The notes beneath the pieces were generated by a model. The model was not told the origin of the DNA, searched no databases, and was given only the letters and a program-made list of their open reading frames with translations. A DNA stretch of 64,000 nucleotides, from NCBI RefSeq assembly GCF_049354825.1, contig NZ_CP186480.1, forward strand, positions 992,001-1,056,000. Reading direction: 5' to 3'. The translations under genes and the position numbers were made by a program. The stretch is from Novosphingobium sp049354825. GTDB taxonomy: Bacteria; Pseudomonadota; Alphaproteobacteria; Sphingomonadales; Sphingomonadaceae. Numbering within the stretch: the first letter of the stretch is position 1; every line of letters begins with the position of its first letter. Positions 62,669-64,000 of this stretch are shown here, piece after piece.

Positions 62669-64000
62669 TCAGGCGATCCCCGCCGCCTTCATCAGCGCCG
62701 TCGTGCTGGTGTCGAAGTGGCCGCCGCCCTGGCCGATCGACTTGGCGATTTCCTTGCCCAGCTCGACTCCGAACTGGTCGAACGAGTTGATGCCAAGGAT
62801 CACGCCGTTGGCGAAAGTACGATGTTCGTGGAATGCGATCAACGCGCCCAGCGTCGCCGGATTGATGTCCTCGCACAGCATCGTCGCCGACGGCCGGTCG
62901 CCCGGATAGGCGCGCGCCGGGTCGGCATTGGCCTTGCCAGCCATCAACGCCGCGCCCTGGCCGAAGCAGTTGGCCAGCAGGTTGCGGTGATGCACCGGGT
63001 CCAGGGTGTCGCCCGGAATGATCGCGGCGATGAAATCGACCGGCACCACGGCCGTGCCCTGGTGCAGCAGCTGGAACACGGCGTGCTGGGCGTCCGTCCC
63101 GACCCCGCCCCAGGTGATCGGCGCGGTCGGCTGGGTCACCGGCTTGCCGTCCAGCGTGGCGCGCTTGCCGTTCGATTCCATCTCGAGCTGCTGGAGGTAG
63201 CTCGGCAACAGGCGCAGCCGCTCGTCATAGGCGAAACAGGCGCGCGTCTGGCAGCCCACCAGGTGGGTATAGTAAAGGTCGGCAAAGGCAGCGCGCAGCG
63301 CCACGTTGGCGGCGCCGTCCTCCTCGATGAAATGGCGGTCCATCGCCGCTGCGCCGTCCAGCATCTCGGCGAAATCGTCCCAGCCGCAGGCCAGAGCGAT
63401 CGGGAAGCCGATCGACGACCACAGCGAATAGCGCCCGCCGACACTTTCGGAAAACGGCAGGACGCGCGTTTCGTCGATGCCCCATTCGACCGCCTTGTCG
63501 GGCGCCGCGGTAAGCGCCACCGCGCGGCCATAGGGATCGGCAACGCCGTTTGCCTTCAGCCAGTCGAGCGCCGAAGCGGCGTTGGTCATCGTCTCGGTCG
63601 TGGTGAACGTCTTGGAGGCGACCGCGATCATCGTGGCCGCGGGGTCGCAGCGCGCAAAGGCCTCTTCCAGCGCCTGGCCGTCGATGTTGGCGACCACCTC
63701 CACCGCGATGGCCGGGCCGGCGTCGGGATCGGCCTGGTCGGGACGCGCCAGCGCGTCGAGCGCCAGCTTCGGGCCCAGCGCCGAGCCGCCGATGCCGATA
63801 TGGATTAGGTGCCGCACTGTGCCGAACGTGCCGCCGCGGATCGCCGCGACCAGGCCGCGCATGCGGGCATGAAGCGCGCTCGCCTCCTCGACCATCGCGG
63901 CGTCGCCTTGTCCGCGCTGCGCCATGTGCCCGACCGGGCGATCTTCGGTGACGTTGATCCGCTCGCCCGCCAGCAGCGCGGCGCGGCGCTGGGCAAAGCC
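62669..64000 (-). CDS. pgi: Glucose-6-phosphate isomerase, C-terminal part
   Basis: The last 443 codons of the glycolytic isomerase; the N-terminal part lies beyond the right edge of the window. ERINVTEDRPVGHMAQRG, GIGGSALGPKLALDAL and VASKTFTTTETMTNA belong to the SIS domains; GGVGTDAQHAVFQLLHQGT is the second PGI signature region and the end NSFDQFGVELGKEIAKSI is typical of the family. The reading frame is open right to 64000, so the break is only the window edge. The final Gln-Gly-Gly-Gly region and the TTALMKAAGIA tail are complete. 129 bp separate it from gor. Confidence 0.96.
   Translation of the reverse strand, partial: GFAQRRAALLAGERINVTEDRPVGHMAQRGQGDAAMVEEASALHARMRGLVAAIRGGTFGTVRHLIHIGIGGSALGPKLALDALARPDQADPDAGPAIAVEVVANIDGQALEEAFARCDPAATMIAVASKTFTTTETMTNAASALDWLKANGVADPYGRAVALTAAPDKAVEWGIDETRVLPFSESVGGRYSLWSSIGFPIALACGWDDFAEMLDGAAAMDRHFIEEDGAANVALRAAFADLYYTHLVGCQTRACFAYDERLRLLPSYLQQLEMESNGKRATLDGKPVTQPTAPITWGGVGTDAQHAVFQLLHQGTAVVPVDFIAAIIPGDTLDPVHHRNLLANCFGQGAALMAGKANADPARAYPGDRPSATMLCEDINPATLGALIAFHEHRTFANGVILGINSFDQFGVELGKEIAKSIGQGGGHFDTSTTALMKAAGIA

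Overview
This is a high-G+C (about two thirds by eye), gene-dense chromosomal segment from an alphaproteobacterium. The order Sphingomonadales fits best. Reasons: CcrM-type GANTC methyltransferase, ChvG/ChvI-HprK-EIIA-HPr cluster beside pckA, ScfR-controlled methylmalonyl-CoA pathway, proton-translocating transhydrogenase with split alpha subunit (PntAA/PntAB), bacterial aa3 oxidase subunit IV, Flp pilins, and a DUF1285-Nudix-CCA-transferase operon. The order is inferred from protein resemblance, not from a search. I see no prophage, insertion sequence, CRISPR array, rRNA or plasmid functions; almost everything is core metabolism and information processing.

Layout. 1-4.8 kb: glycine cleavage genes (gcvT, gcvH, gcvPA, minus strand) behind a tandem glycine riboswitch, preceded by an atypical SDR, dGTPase and an Asp/Glu racemase. 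5.7-9.7 kb: pntAA-pntAB-pntB with a fasciclin lipoprotein inserted and a 39-residue oxidase subunit IV in front. 9.8-14.4 kb: sigma-54-type response regulator, folP, ccrM with five GANTC sites upstream, rnhB. 14.4-21.4 kb: sugar dehydrogenase, GNAT, DUF1285, Nudix, cca, retropepsin-like protease, parC. 21.5-26.6 kb: PfpI protein, ferredoxin with two cysteine desulfurases, alpha/beta hydrolase, small unknowns. 26.6-33.8 kb: pckA diverging from chvI-chvG-hprK-rapZ-EIIA-ptsH and an RNA methyltransferase. 33.8-41 kb: rmuC, a frameshifted copper protein gene, def, recR, fmt, truA, a dehydrogenase, tRNA-Arg(ACG), mutT and two flp pilins. 41-48.3 kb: M48 protease, accA, xerD, a large exported unknown with a small partner, aroK-aroB. 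48.3-59.7 kb: a 13-gene, nearly gapless minus-strand run carrying the complete propionyl-CoA to succinyl-CoA route (pccB, epimerase, mutase, pccA) plus bioB, which supplies the carboxylase cofactor. 59.7-64 kb: the divergent regulator scfR, gor and the C-terminal part of pgi.

How it works together. Three carbon-control modules are visible: glycine-sensing RNA over glycine cleavage, a short-chain acyl-CoA regulator over propionate assimilation, and a two-component/PTS phosphorelay beside PEP carboxykinase. The genome is very compact: four convergent gene pairs share their stop codons in 4-bp overlaps, one divergent pair shares a CATG start, and many operon genes overlap by ATGA or GTGA. I found no clear new defence or mobile system. 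The most interesting items are small AT-richer membrane-protein genes in the propionyl-CoA operon, altered motifs in otherwise conserved proteins (GAFPGA, RapZ P-loop Arg, His-rich deformylase loop), and regulatory site clusters at ccrM and scfR/pccB.
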